Source: an uncultured bacterium (lineage in GTDB: Bacteria > Bacteroidota > Bacteroidia > CAILMK01). Taken from it: a stretch of DNA of 58,629 nt. Each line of letters starts with the position of its first letter. Positions within the stretch are counted from its first letter, which is position 1. A model generated the notes under the pieces. It was not told where the DNA came from, did not search any database, and worked only from the letters and a program-made list of their open reading frames with translations. The stretch covers positions 1 to 58,629 of the forward strand of contig CAIKRV010000002.1 of NCBI GenBank assembly GCA_903829945.1. Direction: 5' to 3'. The translations under genes were made by a program, and so were the position numbers. Below are positions 1 to 7,183 of the stretch, piece by piece.

Positions 1-33
1 AAATATTTTTTTATACTTTCTAATTAGATTCAT
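1..33 (-). CDS. possible start of a leftward gene, cut by the window edge
   Basis: An ATG at 33 opens a leftward frame of eleven codons (MNLIRKYKKIF) that runs off the window without a stop. A -7 promoter box at 82-89 points at it, leaving a leader of about 45 bases. The lysine-rich, hydrophobic beginning could be the start of a signal peptide. Too little is present to name a product or to be sure that it is a gene. Confidence 0.3.
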   Translation of the reverse strand, partial: MNLIRKYKKIF

Positions 34-81
34 AATTATATAAGCAAGCGGCGTACTTTAGTTAAACGCTATATTGAGGCT

Positions 82-89
82 CAAAGTTA
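82..89 (-). promoter_or_regulatory. -7 promoter element TAACTTTG
   Basis: On the minus strand this reads TAACTTTG, a match to the Bacteroidota consensus TAnnTTTG. It lies downstream of yidD and faces the possible partial gene at the left edge. No clear -33 TTG was identified. Confidence 0.35.
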
Positions 90-117
90 CATGAAAAAAG
101 GTAGCGAATCAATATCC

Positions 118-378
118 TTAGGGAACAGGATCATGACCATGTCCGCCCCACGGATTGCAAGACAATATTCTTTTGATAGCTAAATAAGAGCCCTTAAATA
201 AGCCATATTTTTGCAAGGCTTCCATGCTATATTCAGAACAAGTTGGGGTGTACCTGCAAGCATTAGGGATATATGGAGAAATAGCGTTTTTATAAATCCG
301 AATCAGTATTAATGGGATGAATATTGCTATGATGCGAAGCAATTTTCTTAACGGATTCAAGGAGTTTGTTTGTGGCAT
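118..378 (-). CDS. yidD: membrane protein insertion efficiency factor YidD
   Basis: YidD is a small membrane-associated protein that helps the YidC insertase place proteins in the inner membrane. The 86-residue product shows the family signature: a hydrophobic N-terminal stretch, the cysteine motif [11 protein letters not shown], and the C-terminal [13 protein letters not shown] block. I start it at the ATG at 378 (MPQTNS), because the longer frame would lie further inside rnpA and adds a non-family extension. Even so it overlaps the 3' end of rnpA by 89 bases in another frame. It is third in the rpmH-rnpA-yidD operon. Confidence 0.93.
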   Translation of the reverse strand: MPQTNSLNPLRKLLRIIAIFIPLILIRIYKNAISPYIPNACRYTPTCSEYSMEALQKYGLFKGSYLAIKRILSCNPWGGHGHDPVP

Positions 379-730
379 GATAAATTTGTTGGTACTCCAC
401 TTTTTCTTTAGCAATATATGAAATAGACAACAAACCACTTAGATTTTGTTGCGCTAATTGACGGTATAAATCATTTTTTTGGAGCCTAAAACTTTCACGC
501 ATCATTCTTCGAATGCGATTACGGTCGTGGGCACGCTTAAAAAGTCTTTTAGAAACCGGGAAAACTACTTGAACCGGACCAATAGATTTGGAATCGGTAA
601 AAAGCCAGAAAGCTTTTAAAGGAAATTGAAAAAATTGAACGGATTGTTTACTGAGGAAGAGTTCATCCAACAGTTTTTTACTGCAAAGCCTTTCCTCTTT
701 ACGGAAAGTAAAGCGGAAAGGCTTCTCCAT
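290..730 (-). CDS. rnpA: ribonuclease P protein component
   Basis: This is the protein subunit of RNase P, which binds the catalytic RNA and aids 5' maturation of tRNAs. The 146-residue product begins with the usual FRKEERL element. It carries the basic signature [18 protein letters not shown] around residues 62-80, the conserved RNR motif helix of the family. It starts 7 bases after the rpmH stop, so the two genes are cotranscribed. Its last 89 bases overlap yidD. Length and context are normal for the family. Confidence 0.95.
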   Translation of the reverse strand: MEKPFRFTFRKEERLCSKKLLDELFLSKQSVQFFQFPLKAFWLFTDSKSIGPVQVVFPVSKRLFKRAHDRNRIRRMMRESFRLQKNDLYRQLAQQNLSGLLSISYIAKEKVEYQQIYHATNKLLESVKKIASHHSNIHPINTDSDL

Positions 731-737
731 AAAGCTA

Positions 738-896
738 TTAGCGTTTATGTAGTTTATTGCTGGAAACAGTCAGTCTTTTTCTGCCTTTGGCTCTGCGTTT
801 TGCAATTACACCACGGCCGGCAACTGATGCCATGCGTTCACGGAAACCGTGTTTATTTCTTCTTTTTCTATTTGATGGCTGGAACGTACGTTTCAT
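738..896 (-). CDS. rpmH: 50S ribosomal protein L34
   Basis: A 52-residue, very basic protein beginning [18 protein letters not shown] and containing [20 protein letters not shown], which is the invariant bL34 pattern. It sits in the large ribosomal subunit. It is the first gene of the rpmH-rnpA-yidD operon, an arrangement conserved across bacteria. A TATCTTTG box lies 21 bases upstream of the start. The usual neighbour dnaA is not adjacent here. Confidence 0.97.
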   Translation of the reverse strand: MKRTFQPSNRKRRNKHGFRERMASVAGRGVIAKRRAKGRKRLTVSSNKLHKR

Positions 897-917
897 CTTT
901 ATACGGAATTAAGGGCG

Positions 918-925
918 CAAAGATA
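918..925 (-). promoter_or_regulatory. -7 promoter element of rpmH-rnpA-yidD (TATCTTTG)
   Basis: The minus strand reads TATCTTTG followed by C, an exact fit to the Bacteroidota -7 box. It is 21 bases upstream of the rpmH ATG, so transcription should start near 912. Confidence 0.65.
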
Positions 926-1009
926 CATGATTATTTGCAAAAAATTAGGTGCGGTGTCGAGTTTTTTTTAAAAGGATTCAATTTATTGAATAACAACAAT
1001 ATAAATGTT

Positions 1010-2029
1010 TTAACGAATAATTTTAATTTCTTTTTTGCCATTTTGATCTATGTATCCTCTATTCATGGCATTGGTCGTAAAATCCATCACAAACTGACCA
1101 TTTTTATTGAGAACAATTAAACCGCCTTCACCGCCTAAAGCTTTTACTTTAGCTAAAGCTTCTGCTGCGGCCTTTTGCAAGCTATATCCTTTATAAACAA
1201 TCATATTAGTGATATCACGAGCGACTCCTAATCTAATAAAGTATTCTCCGGTTCCGGTACAAGAAACTGCACAACTGGTATTATCGGCATAAGTACCTGC
1301 TCCAATAATTGGAGAATCGCCTACCCTGCCAGGTTTTTTATAAGTAACTCCACCAGTGGATGTTCCGGCTGCAATATTTCCATATTTATCTAAGGCTACG
1401 ACGCCGCAAGTACCCCATTTATTGGTTTCTGGTAAAAAATTCTGTCCGCTTTTTCTGATTTGATTTTCCTTGTCCTTTAATGACTTCCATTCATTCATGG
1501 CGCCCGGTGTATAAAAGTAGGAATTATCTACCATTTCAAGTCCATGTGCCTTTGCAAAATCTTCTGCCCCACGAGCGACCAACATTACATGGGTACTCTT
1601 TTCCATCACTGCTCTGGCGGCAGTTATCGGATTTTTAATGGTCATTACCGCTGCCACTGATCCGGCCTTTAAATCCTTACCTTGCATAATTGAAGCATCT
1701 AACTCCACCTTACCGTCACTATTAAATATAGCACCTTTCCCTGCATCAAAAATTCCTGCATTTTCCATGACATTAATAGCCGCTTCCACAGCGTCAGTAC
1801 TGGTACCACCATTTACCATCACTTTATGGCCCAGCTCCAACGCTTCGTTTAATTTATCTTCAACTGGTTTTCTTGTTTCAGGCTTACTATGACTTAAATC
1901 CATATTGCCCGCGCCTGCATGAATAACAATAACTATAGGGTTATCCGCTGGTTTTGAACTATTAAAAGAAGTAATTATTAAAAAGACCGGCAATGATAAG
2001 CCCCAGAAATATTTTTTCATTCCTTTCAT
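1010..2029 (-). CDS. exported isoaspartyl peptidase / L-asparaginase (Ntn hydrolase)
   Basis: This is a family T2 N-terminal-nucleophile hydrolase, which removes isoaspartyl dipeptides and asparagine after autocleavage. The 339-residue precursor has an N-terminal signal peptide (about residues 1-24), so it acts in the periplasm. The alpha chain starts at IVIHAGAGN near residue 34. The cleavage and nucleophile motif is GTCGVVALD with Thr207, followed by GNIAAGTSTGG and RVGDSPIIGAGTYAD, all diagnostic. It appears monocistronic. The start could be the ATG at 2029 or the one at 2020; both keep the signal peptide. The exact substrate preference cannot be read from sequence. Confidence 0.9.
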   Translation of the reverse strand: MKGMKKYFWGLSLPVFLIITSFNSSKPADNPIVIVIHAGAGNMDLSHSKPETRKPVEDKLNEALELGHKVMVNGGTSTDAVEAAINVMENAGIFDAGKGAIFNSDGKVELDASIMQGKDLKAGSVAAVMTIKNPITAARAVMEKSTHVMLVARGAEDFAKAHGLEMVDNSYFYTPGAMNEWKSLKDKENQIRKSGQNFLPETNKWGTCGVVALDKYGNIAAGTSTGGVTYKKPGRVGDSPIIGAGTYADNTSCAVSCTGTGEYFIRLGVARDITNMIVYKGYSLQKAAAEALAKVKALGGEGGLIVLNKNGQFVMDFTTNAMNRGYIDQNGKKEIKIIR

Positions 2030-2218
2030 TAATATAATGGCGAAAATTAAGCATTATATTGAATTTATGGTAGCTAAATAAAATATAATTAGCTATTATA
2101 AAGCATGTTAACAACAAAGATTTTGCATGTATAATCAATAAATGAAGTGAATAAGCTAAAGTATTTATCGAGCTTAAAAAAAATCTAAAAGGCAAAACAA
2201 AAATCCAAAATATTTATG

Positions 2219-2226
2219 TACCTTTG
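2219..2226 (+). promoter_or_regulatory. -7 promoter element of the rpmB operon (TACCTTTG)
   Basis: TACCTTTG followed by C lies 20 bases before the rpmB ATG and matches the phylum consensus. It should drive rpmB-rpmG-DUF4295. Confidence 0.65.
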
Positions 2227-2246
2227 CGGTTCAATTTTTTTGAAAC

Positions 2247-2489
2247 ATGTCACGCGTTTGTCAATTATCAGGTAAAAGAGCAATCACTGGTCACAGTGTA
2301 TCTCACTCGAACATTAAGACCAATAGATGGTTTCAGCCAAATCTTCAGGAGAAGCGTTTCTTTATTCCTGAGATGAATAAATGGGTGAAACTTAAGGTCT
2401 CCACTAGTGCTATGCGCACTATTAATAAAAAAGGTCTCTTGAATTATATTCGAGAAGTAGAAAAAGAAAAAGGTATTAAAATACTCTAA
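2247..2489 (+). CDS. rpmB: 50S ribosomal protein L28
   Basis: An 80-residue basic protein beginning [21 protein letters not shown], the standard bL28 N-terminus, with the [21 protein letters not shown] core. It is part of the large ribosomal subunit. It is followed 3 bases later by rpmG and then by the DUF4295 gene, so all three form one transcript. Size is normal for Bacteroidota. Confidence 0.97.
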   Translation: MSRVCQLSGKRAITGHSVSHSNIKTNRWFQPNLQEKRFFIPEMNKWVKLKVSTSAMRTINKKGLLNYIREVEKEKGIKIL

Positions 2490-2492
2490 ATC

Positions 2493-2675
2493 ATGGCAAA
2501 AAAAGGTAGCAGAGTACAGGTAATTCTGGAATGTACAGAACATAAAGAAAGTGGTCAACCGGGAACATCTCGTTATATTACCACTAAAAATAAGAAAAAT
2601 ACTACTGAGCGTTTAGAGCTTAAAAAGTATAATCCTATTTTAAGAAAAATGACCGTTCACAAAGAAATAAAGTAA
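2493..2675 (+). CDS. rpmG: 50S ribosomal protein L33
   Basis: A 60-residue protein with the bL33 pattern: [18 protein letters not shown], then [27 protein letters not shown]. It lacks the full set of four zinc-binding cysteines; only one cysteine is visible, so this is the zinc-free form. It lies 3 bases after rpmB and 4 bases before the DUF4295 gene. Confidence 0.97.
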   Translation: MAKKGSRVQVILECTEHKESGQPGTSRYITTKNKKNTTERLELKKYNPILRKMTVHKEIK

Positions 2676-2679
2676 TACA

Positions 2680-2832
2680 ATGGCAAAAAAGGTAGTTGCA
2701 GGTTTACGTAAAGCAAAAGATCAAGTTAAACTTATCCGTGCAGTAAAATCATCTAAAACAGGTGCTTATACTTTCCAAGAACAAATGGTGCCAAAGGATC
2801 AGATTAATGATGTCTTGAAAAAGAAAGCCTAA
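2680..2832 (+). CDS. DUF4295 family small basic ribosome-associated protein
   Basis: A 50-residue lysine-rich protein (MAKKVVAGLRKAKDQVKL start, ending VPKDQINDVLKKKA). This short gene sits immediately after rpmG throughout the Bacteroidota and is catalogued as DUF4295. From memory, structural work on a Flavobacterium ribosome assigned a Bacteroidota-specific large-subunit protein, bL38, to this family; I hold that assignment with moderate confidence. The gene is 4 bases after rpmG and is followed by a terminator-like hairpin, so it closes the ribosomal protein operon. Confidence 0.88.
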   Translation: MAKKVVAGLRKAKDQVKLIRAVKSSKTGAYTFQEQMVPKDQINDVLKKKA

Positions 2833-2834
2833 GA

Positions 2835-2887
2835 GGCTTCTCTCCTGAAAGAATAATGAAAGCTTCTCTATTTCAGGGAGGCTTTTT
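2835..2887 (+). terminator. probable terminator after the rpmB operon
   Basis: An imperfect hairpin pairs CTCCTGAAA (2842-2850) with TTTCAGGGAG (2871-2880), with one bulge, and is followed by a T-rich run. It lies between the DUF4295 stop and ftsY. Confidence 0.5.
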
Positions 2888-2970
2888 CTTTTTAAATTAT
2901 AATGACTAACATGCATTTACTCTTTCATCCAAATTATTCATTTAGAAATAGATATCATTAAAATTTACAA

Positions 2971-3969
2971 ATGGGATTTTTCGATATTTTCAAAAAAAAT
3001 AAAGCTGAAGCAAGCCCTTCTGTGGAAGAAAAGGAAAAAGCATCTGATTTGGCTGCTTTGGATCAAGGGCTTGAAAAAACCAAAACCAGTTTCTTTGGAA
3101 AAATAAGTAAGGCATTGGTAGGCCGTTCTACGGTGGATGCTGACTTCTTGGATGATTTGGAAGAGGCATTGGTAGCAGCAGATGTTGGAGTTAGTACCAC
3201 TGTAAAAATTATTAAAAGATTAGAAGATCGTGCTGCCCGAGATAAATACATCAACACCTCTGAACTAAATCGGATTTTAAGAGAGGAAATCATAGCGCTC
3301 TTAGATGAACAAAACACCACTCAAACCACCAATTTCAAATATCCAAGTGATGGAAATCCATATGTTATAATGGTAGTGGGTGTAAATGGCGTTGGCAAAA
3401 CGACCACCATTGGAAAATTAGCCTATCAAATTAAAAATCGTGGCAGCTCCGTTATTTTAGGTGCCGCTGATACCTTTCGTGCTGCAGCCGTAGACCAATT
3501 AATCATTTGGTCGGAGCGTGTAGATGTCCCTATCGTTTCAAGAGGAATGAATGCGGACCCTGCTTCAGTGGCCTTTGATACCATTCAATCAGCAAAAGCT
3601 AAAGGAATGGATGTGGCCATTATTGATACCGCTGGAAGACTACACAATAAAGTAGGACTCATGAATGAGCTTACTAAAATTAAAAATGTAATGAAAAAGG
3701 TAGTTCCTGATGCTCCACATGAAGTACTTTTAGTTTTAGATGCTTCTACGGGTCAAAATGCAATAGAACAAGCCAAGCAATTTATTGCAGCAACAGATGT
3801 TAATGCTATTGCCCTCACTAAATTGGATGGTACGGCAAAAGGCGGTGTAGTTATTAGTATTGCCGATCAATTCCGTATTCCGGTAAAATATATAGGCGTA
3901 GGTGAAAAAATTGAAGACCTTCGTCCTTTTGATAAAGTAGATTTTATCAATTCACTTTTTAAAGACTGA
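2971..3969 (+). CDS. ftsY: signal recognition particle receptor FtsY
   Basis: FtsY is the GTPase that docks SRP-ribosome complexes at the membrane. The 332-residue protein has a short acidic N-terminal region, the N domain (about 30-120) and the G domain. The G domain shows GVNGVGKTT (137-145), DTFRAAA (167-173), DTAGR (219-223) and TKLDGTAKGG near 283. The long acidic A domain of E. coli FtsY is absent, as is usual in this phylum. The stop is one base before the rimO start, so the two are cotranscribed. Confidence 0.96.
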   Translation: MGFFDIFKKNKAEASPSVEEKEKASDLAALDQGLEKTKTSFFGKISKALVGRSTVDADFLDDLEEALVAADVGVSTTVKIIKRLEDRAARDKYINTSELNRILREEIIALLDEQNTTQTTNFKYPSDGNPYVIMVVGVNGVGKTTTIGKLAYQIKNRGSSVILGAADTFRAAAVDQLIIWSERVDVPIVSRGMNADPASVAFDTIQSAKAKGMDVAIIDTAGRLHNKVGLMNELTKIKNVMKKVVPDAPHEVLLVLDASTGQNAIEQAKQFIAATDVNAIALTKLDGTAKGGVVISIADQFRIPVKYIGVGEKIEDLRPFDKVDFINSLFKD

Positions 3970-3970
3970 T

Positions 3971-5284
3971 ATGCGTACAAGACCGACCTCACATCCTCGT
4001 GTTAATGTCATTACCCTAGGGTGTTCTAAAAATATTTTTGATTCTGAGCGCCTCATGGGTCAATTACAATCGAACAATATAGAGGTGGTTCATGAAGAAA
4101 AAGGTCAGAAAAAAGACACAATAGTGATTAATACTTGTGGTTTTATTGACAAAGCAAAGCAAGAATCTATTGACACCATTTTGCAATGGGCAGAAGCCAA
4201 AGAAAAAGGTAAAATCGATAAACTGGTAGTGATGGGCTGCCTTTCTGAACGCTATAGAGATGATTTGCGCAATGAAATTCCACAAGTAGATGCCTTTTTC
4301 GGTACGCGTGAACTCCCTGAGGTTTTAGCTGCTTTAGGAGCAAACTATAAGCATGAACTATTAGGCGAAAGACAACTTACTACCCCAATACATTATTCTT
4401 ATTTTAAAATTGCGGAAGGTTGTAATCGACCTTGTTCCTTTTGTGCTATTCCGCTGATGCGTGGAGCACATACTTCTACCCCCATGGAAGAATTAATCAT
4501 GCAAGCTAAAAATTTAGCTGCTCATGGAACCAAGGAACTTATTTTAATTGCACAAGAACTTACTTATTACGGTATAGATATATACGGGGAACGTAAACTT
4601 GATGATTTACTTAGAAAATTATCTGATGTAAACGGCATTGATTGGATAAGATTACAATATGCCTACCCATCTCAATTTCCACTGGAAATTTTAAACGTGA
4701 TAAAAGAACGTGAAAATATTTGTAATTATTTAGATATGCCTTTGCAACATATCAGTGATTCCGTTTTAAAATCCATGCGCCGTGGGATAAGCAGTAGAAA
4801 AACCTACGAATTGGTGGAAACAATTAAATCAAAAGTGCCTGACCTGGCACTTAGAACTACTTTATTGGTCGGCCATCCGGGAGAAACAGAAAAAGATTTT
4901 GATTTATTGGTACAATTTGTAAAAGATGCCAAATTTGACCGCTTAGGAGTGTTTACCTATTCTCATGAAGAAAATACTCATGCCGGAACTTTGATCGATG
5001 ATGTTCCGGAAGAAGTAAAAAATGAACGTTCTGAAATAATCATGGAAGTACAAAGAGAGATATCCATGGAGAAAAATGCACAAAAAATTGGCAAAACCTT
5101 CAAAGTAATGATTGATCGACATGAAGGAAATAATTGGATTGGCAGAACGGAATTTGATTCCCCTGAGGTTGATAATGAAGTTCTTATAGATAGTACGGCA
5201 TCCTATGCAAGAATTGGCGACTTTAGTCAGGTTAAAATAACTGACGCCATGGAATATGATTTATTCGGCGAAATAGTACGATAA
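3971..5284 (+). CDS. rimO: ribosomal protein S12 methylthiotransferase RimO
   Basis: RimO is a radical SAM enzyme that adds a methylthio group to an aspartate of ribosomal protein S12. The 437-residue protein has the N-terminal MTTase domain with Cys18, Cys56 and Cys90 for the auxiliary iron-sulfur cluster. The radical SAM motif CNRPCSFC holds Cys151, Cys155 and Cys158, and a TRAM domain follows at the C-terminus. The short spacing and the LGCSKN start favour RimO over MiaB. It is translationally coupled to ftsY. Confidence 0.95.
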   Translation: MRTRPTSHPRVNVITLGCSKNIFDSERLMGQLQSNNIEVVHEEKGQKKDTIVINTCGFIDKAKQESIDTILQWAEAKEKGKIDKLVVMGCLSERYRDDLRNEIPQVDAFFGTRELPEVLAALGANYKHELLGERQLTTPIHYSYFKIAEGCNRPCSFCAIPLMRGAHTSTPMEELIMQAKNLAAHGTKELILIAQELTYYGIDIYGERKLDDLLRKLSDVNGIDWIRLQYAYPSQFPLEILNVIKERENICNYLDMPLQHISDSVLKSMRRGISSRKTYELVETIKSKVPDLALRTTLLVGHPGETEKDFDLLVQFVKDAKFDRLGVFTYSHEENTHAGTLIDDVPEEVKNERSEIIMEVQREISMEKNAQKIGKTFKVMIDRHEGNNWIGRTEFDSPEVDNEVLIDSTASYARIGDFSQVKITDAMEYDLFGEIVR

Positions 5285-5328
5285 GTTCCTATTTCATAAA
5301 GAAACTAGAAATAATAATGAACTTATGA

Positions 5329-5336
5329 TAATTTTG
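5329..5336 (+). promoter_or_regulatory. -7 promoter element of bshC (TAATTTTG), start-proximal
   Basis: TAATTTTG ends 5 bases before the bshC ATG. With the usual distance from this element to the transcription start, the mRNA would begin at or next to the start codon, with no leader. Confidence 0.55.
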
Positions 5337-5341
5337 TATTC

Positions 5342-6967
5342 ATGCAAATTCAGAATATTCCTTTAATCGATACCGGTCAAATGCATGCGGCAGCCAATGA
5401 TTATCTTTCGCATCCAAGCCTACTCAGTGAGTATATAAATTATTTGCCGGACTTAAAAGGACTGGAACAAGCAATCATTGCACGTCAAAAATACCCTATT
5501 AATCGTTCCCTTTTGGTGGAACGATTGAATGCACAATACCAGGAACTAAATGCTAATTTTTTTAATGAAAACAGCAATAATGCTACCAAGCAAAATATTG
5601 CATTATTCTCACAAGAAAATAGCTTTTGCATCACCACAGGACATCAGCTTAATATTTTTACGGGACCATTATATTTTATTTATAAAATTTGTTCTGCCAT
5701 TAGCTATGCCAAATCACTAAAAAATCTTTTTCCTGAAAAGAACTTTATTCCTGTGTATTGGATGGCAAGTGAAGACCATGATTTTGATGAAATTAATCAT
5801 TTTCATTTATTCGGAAAAACATTAAAATGGGATATTAAACCTTCCGGGGCAGTAGGCAAAATATCCTTACAAAATCCGGATAATGCGGATAAAATTCAGG
5901 AAATAATTCAACAATTATCAGAGTTAATTTCCAGACAAACGGAAGGCCAATATTTATTAGACATTTTCAGGAAAGGATATACCCAAAATGAAAACTTGGC
6001 ACAAGCTACGCGATATATTGTCCACGAACTATTTAAAAATGACGGACTGGTCATTATTGATGCCGACGATGCTTCCTTTAAAAAGCAATTAATCCCGATC
6101 CTAAAACAAGATATTTTCGAAAAGAAATTTCATCCGCTCATTGAAGAAAGTAAAAAACAATTAGAGTTAAAATATAATTCTGTACCCGTAAATCCACGAA
6201 CTATAAATGTCTTTTATTTAGGTAAAGATTTTCGTGTAAGAATTACAGAAAATGAATCAGGATATCAAGCGGAAAATATAAAAAATTGGACTGCCGAAGA
6301 ATTGCTTTTAGAAATAAATAATACACCGGAAAATTTTAGTCCGAATGTTGTTATTCGACCAATGTACCAAGAATTAATTTTACCTAACCTTGCCTATATT
6401 GGAGGCACCAATGAAATTACTTATTGGTTGGAATTAAAATCAGCATTTGAAGCGGGATCCGTCTTTTTCCCACAACTTATTATTCGTGACTCAGCATTAT
6501 GGATTGGGAAAAAGTTTGCAAAGGATATGGAGCTTTTTAAATTAGAGGTCAAAGATTTTTTTCGCAATAAAAATGAAATTAAGCAAGCATTTTATAATGC
6601 TAATGATTTAAAATCGCCTATTGAGGATGATTTAGAAAAATTTGCAATTACCTATGAAGAATTAAAATTACAAGCCCAAAAGCTTAGCTCGGATATTGCT
6701 TCACAATTGGTAAAAATGAGCAATGAGCATTTAAAAGATATTAAAAATATAGGTAAAGAAATACGAAAAAAGAAAGAAGAAGAGAATGAAAAAAGCTTAG
6801 TGAAAATTGACAAAATATTTTATTTAATTTTCCCTGAAAATAACTTTCAAGAAAGATATGATAATTTCATTCCTTATTACCTCCAATATGGCGAAGAATT
6901 TTTTAACATTATAAAGGATTATTTTAATCCATTGAAGGCAGAATTAAAAATATTTTTAGATAAATAA
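5342..6967 (+). CDS. bshC: bacillithiol biosynthesis cysteine-adding enzyme BshC
   Basis: BshC adds cysteine to glucosaminyl-malate in the last step of bacillithiol synthesis. The 541-residue length matches the family. Recognisable blocks are TTGHQLNIFTGPLYFIYKI (about 99-117), WMASEDHDFDEI (about 140-151) and the internal coiled-coil segment near 430-490 rich in Lys and Glu. It starts after rimO with its own promoter, and the 64-residue membrane protein follows 12 bases later. Its presence indicates that the organism uses bacillithiol as a low-molecular-weight thiol; bshA and bshB are not in the window. Confidence 0.93.
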   Translation: MQIQNIPLIDTGQMHAAANDYLSHPSLLSEYINYLPDLKGLEQAIIARQKYPINRSLLVERLNAQYQELNANFFNENSNNATKQNIALFSQENSFCITTGHQLNIFTGPLYFIYKICSAISYAKSLKNLFPEKNFIPVYWMASEDHDFDEINHFHLFGKTLKWDIKPSGAVGKISLQNPDNADKIQEIIQQLSELISRQTEGQYLLDIFRKGYTQNENLAQATRYIVHELFKNDGLVIIDADDASFKKQLIPILKQDIFEKKFHPLIEESKKQLELKYNSVPVNPRTINVFYLGKDFRVRITENESGYQAENIKNWTAEELLLEINNTPENFSPNVVIRPMYQELILPNLAYIGGTNEITYWLELKSAFEAGSVFFPQLIIRDSALWIGKKFAKDMELFKLEVKDFFRNKNEIKQAFYNANDLKSPIEDDLEKFAITYEELKLQAQKLSSDIASQLVKMSNEHLKDIKNIGKEIRKKKEEENEKSLVKIDKIFYLIFPENNFQERYDNFIPYYLQYGEEFFNIIKDYFNPLKAELKIFLDK

Positions 6968-6979
6968 TTCCGAAAAAAC

Positions 6980-7174
6980 ATGTCCAATTTACCAACCTTA
7001 CCCAAACGTGCCAGATATGTAGGCATTGCATTTATTATTCTCGGGATACTCTTTTTGGGGCAATCGATCAGTTTTATGCGGGCACGACATGATAATGTAC
7101 CTTATTTAATGGCAGGATTATCTATCATTCTTATGTTATCGGGATTATTTAGAATTTGGCGTGCTGCCAAATAA
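6980..7174 (+). CDS. small membrane protein, function unknown
   Basis: A 64-residue protein with two predicted membrane helices (about 14-31 and 41-58) separated by a short basic loop RARHDN, and basic ends. It begins 12 bases after bshC and is probably cotranscribed with it. It converges on ccmF, with 9 bases between the two stops. I do not recognise a family. The predicted topology has both ends on the cytoplasmic side. Confidence 0.6.
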   Translation: MSNLPTLPKRARYVGIAFIILGILFLGQSISFMRARHDNVPYLMAGLSIILMLSGLFRIWRAAK

Positions 7175-7183
7175 TTCTACTTT

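Noticed and set aside
626-1120. 164-residue open frame on the plus strand
   Set aside because: It is antisense to rnpA, rpmH and the end of the asparaginase gene, and its composition is not protein-like.
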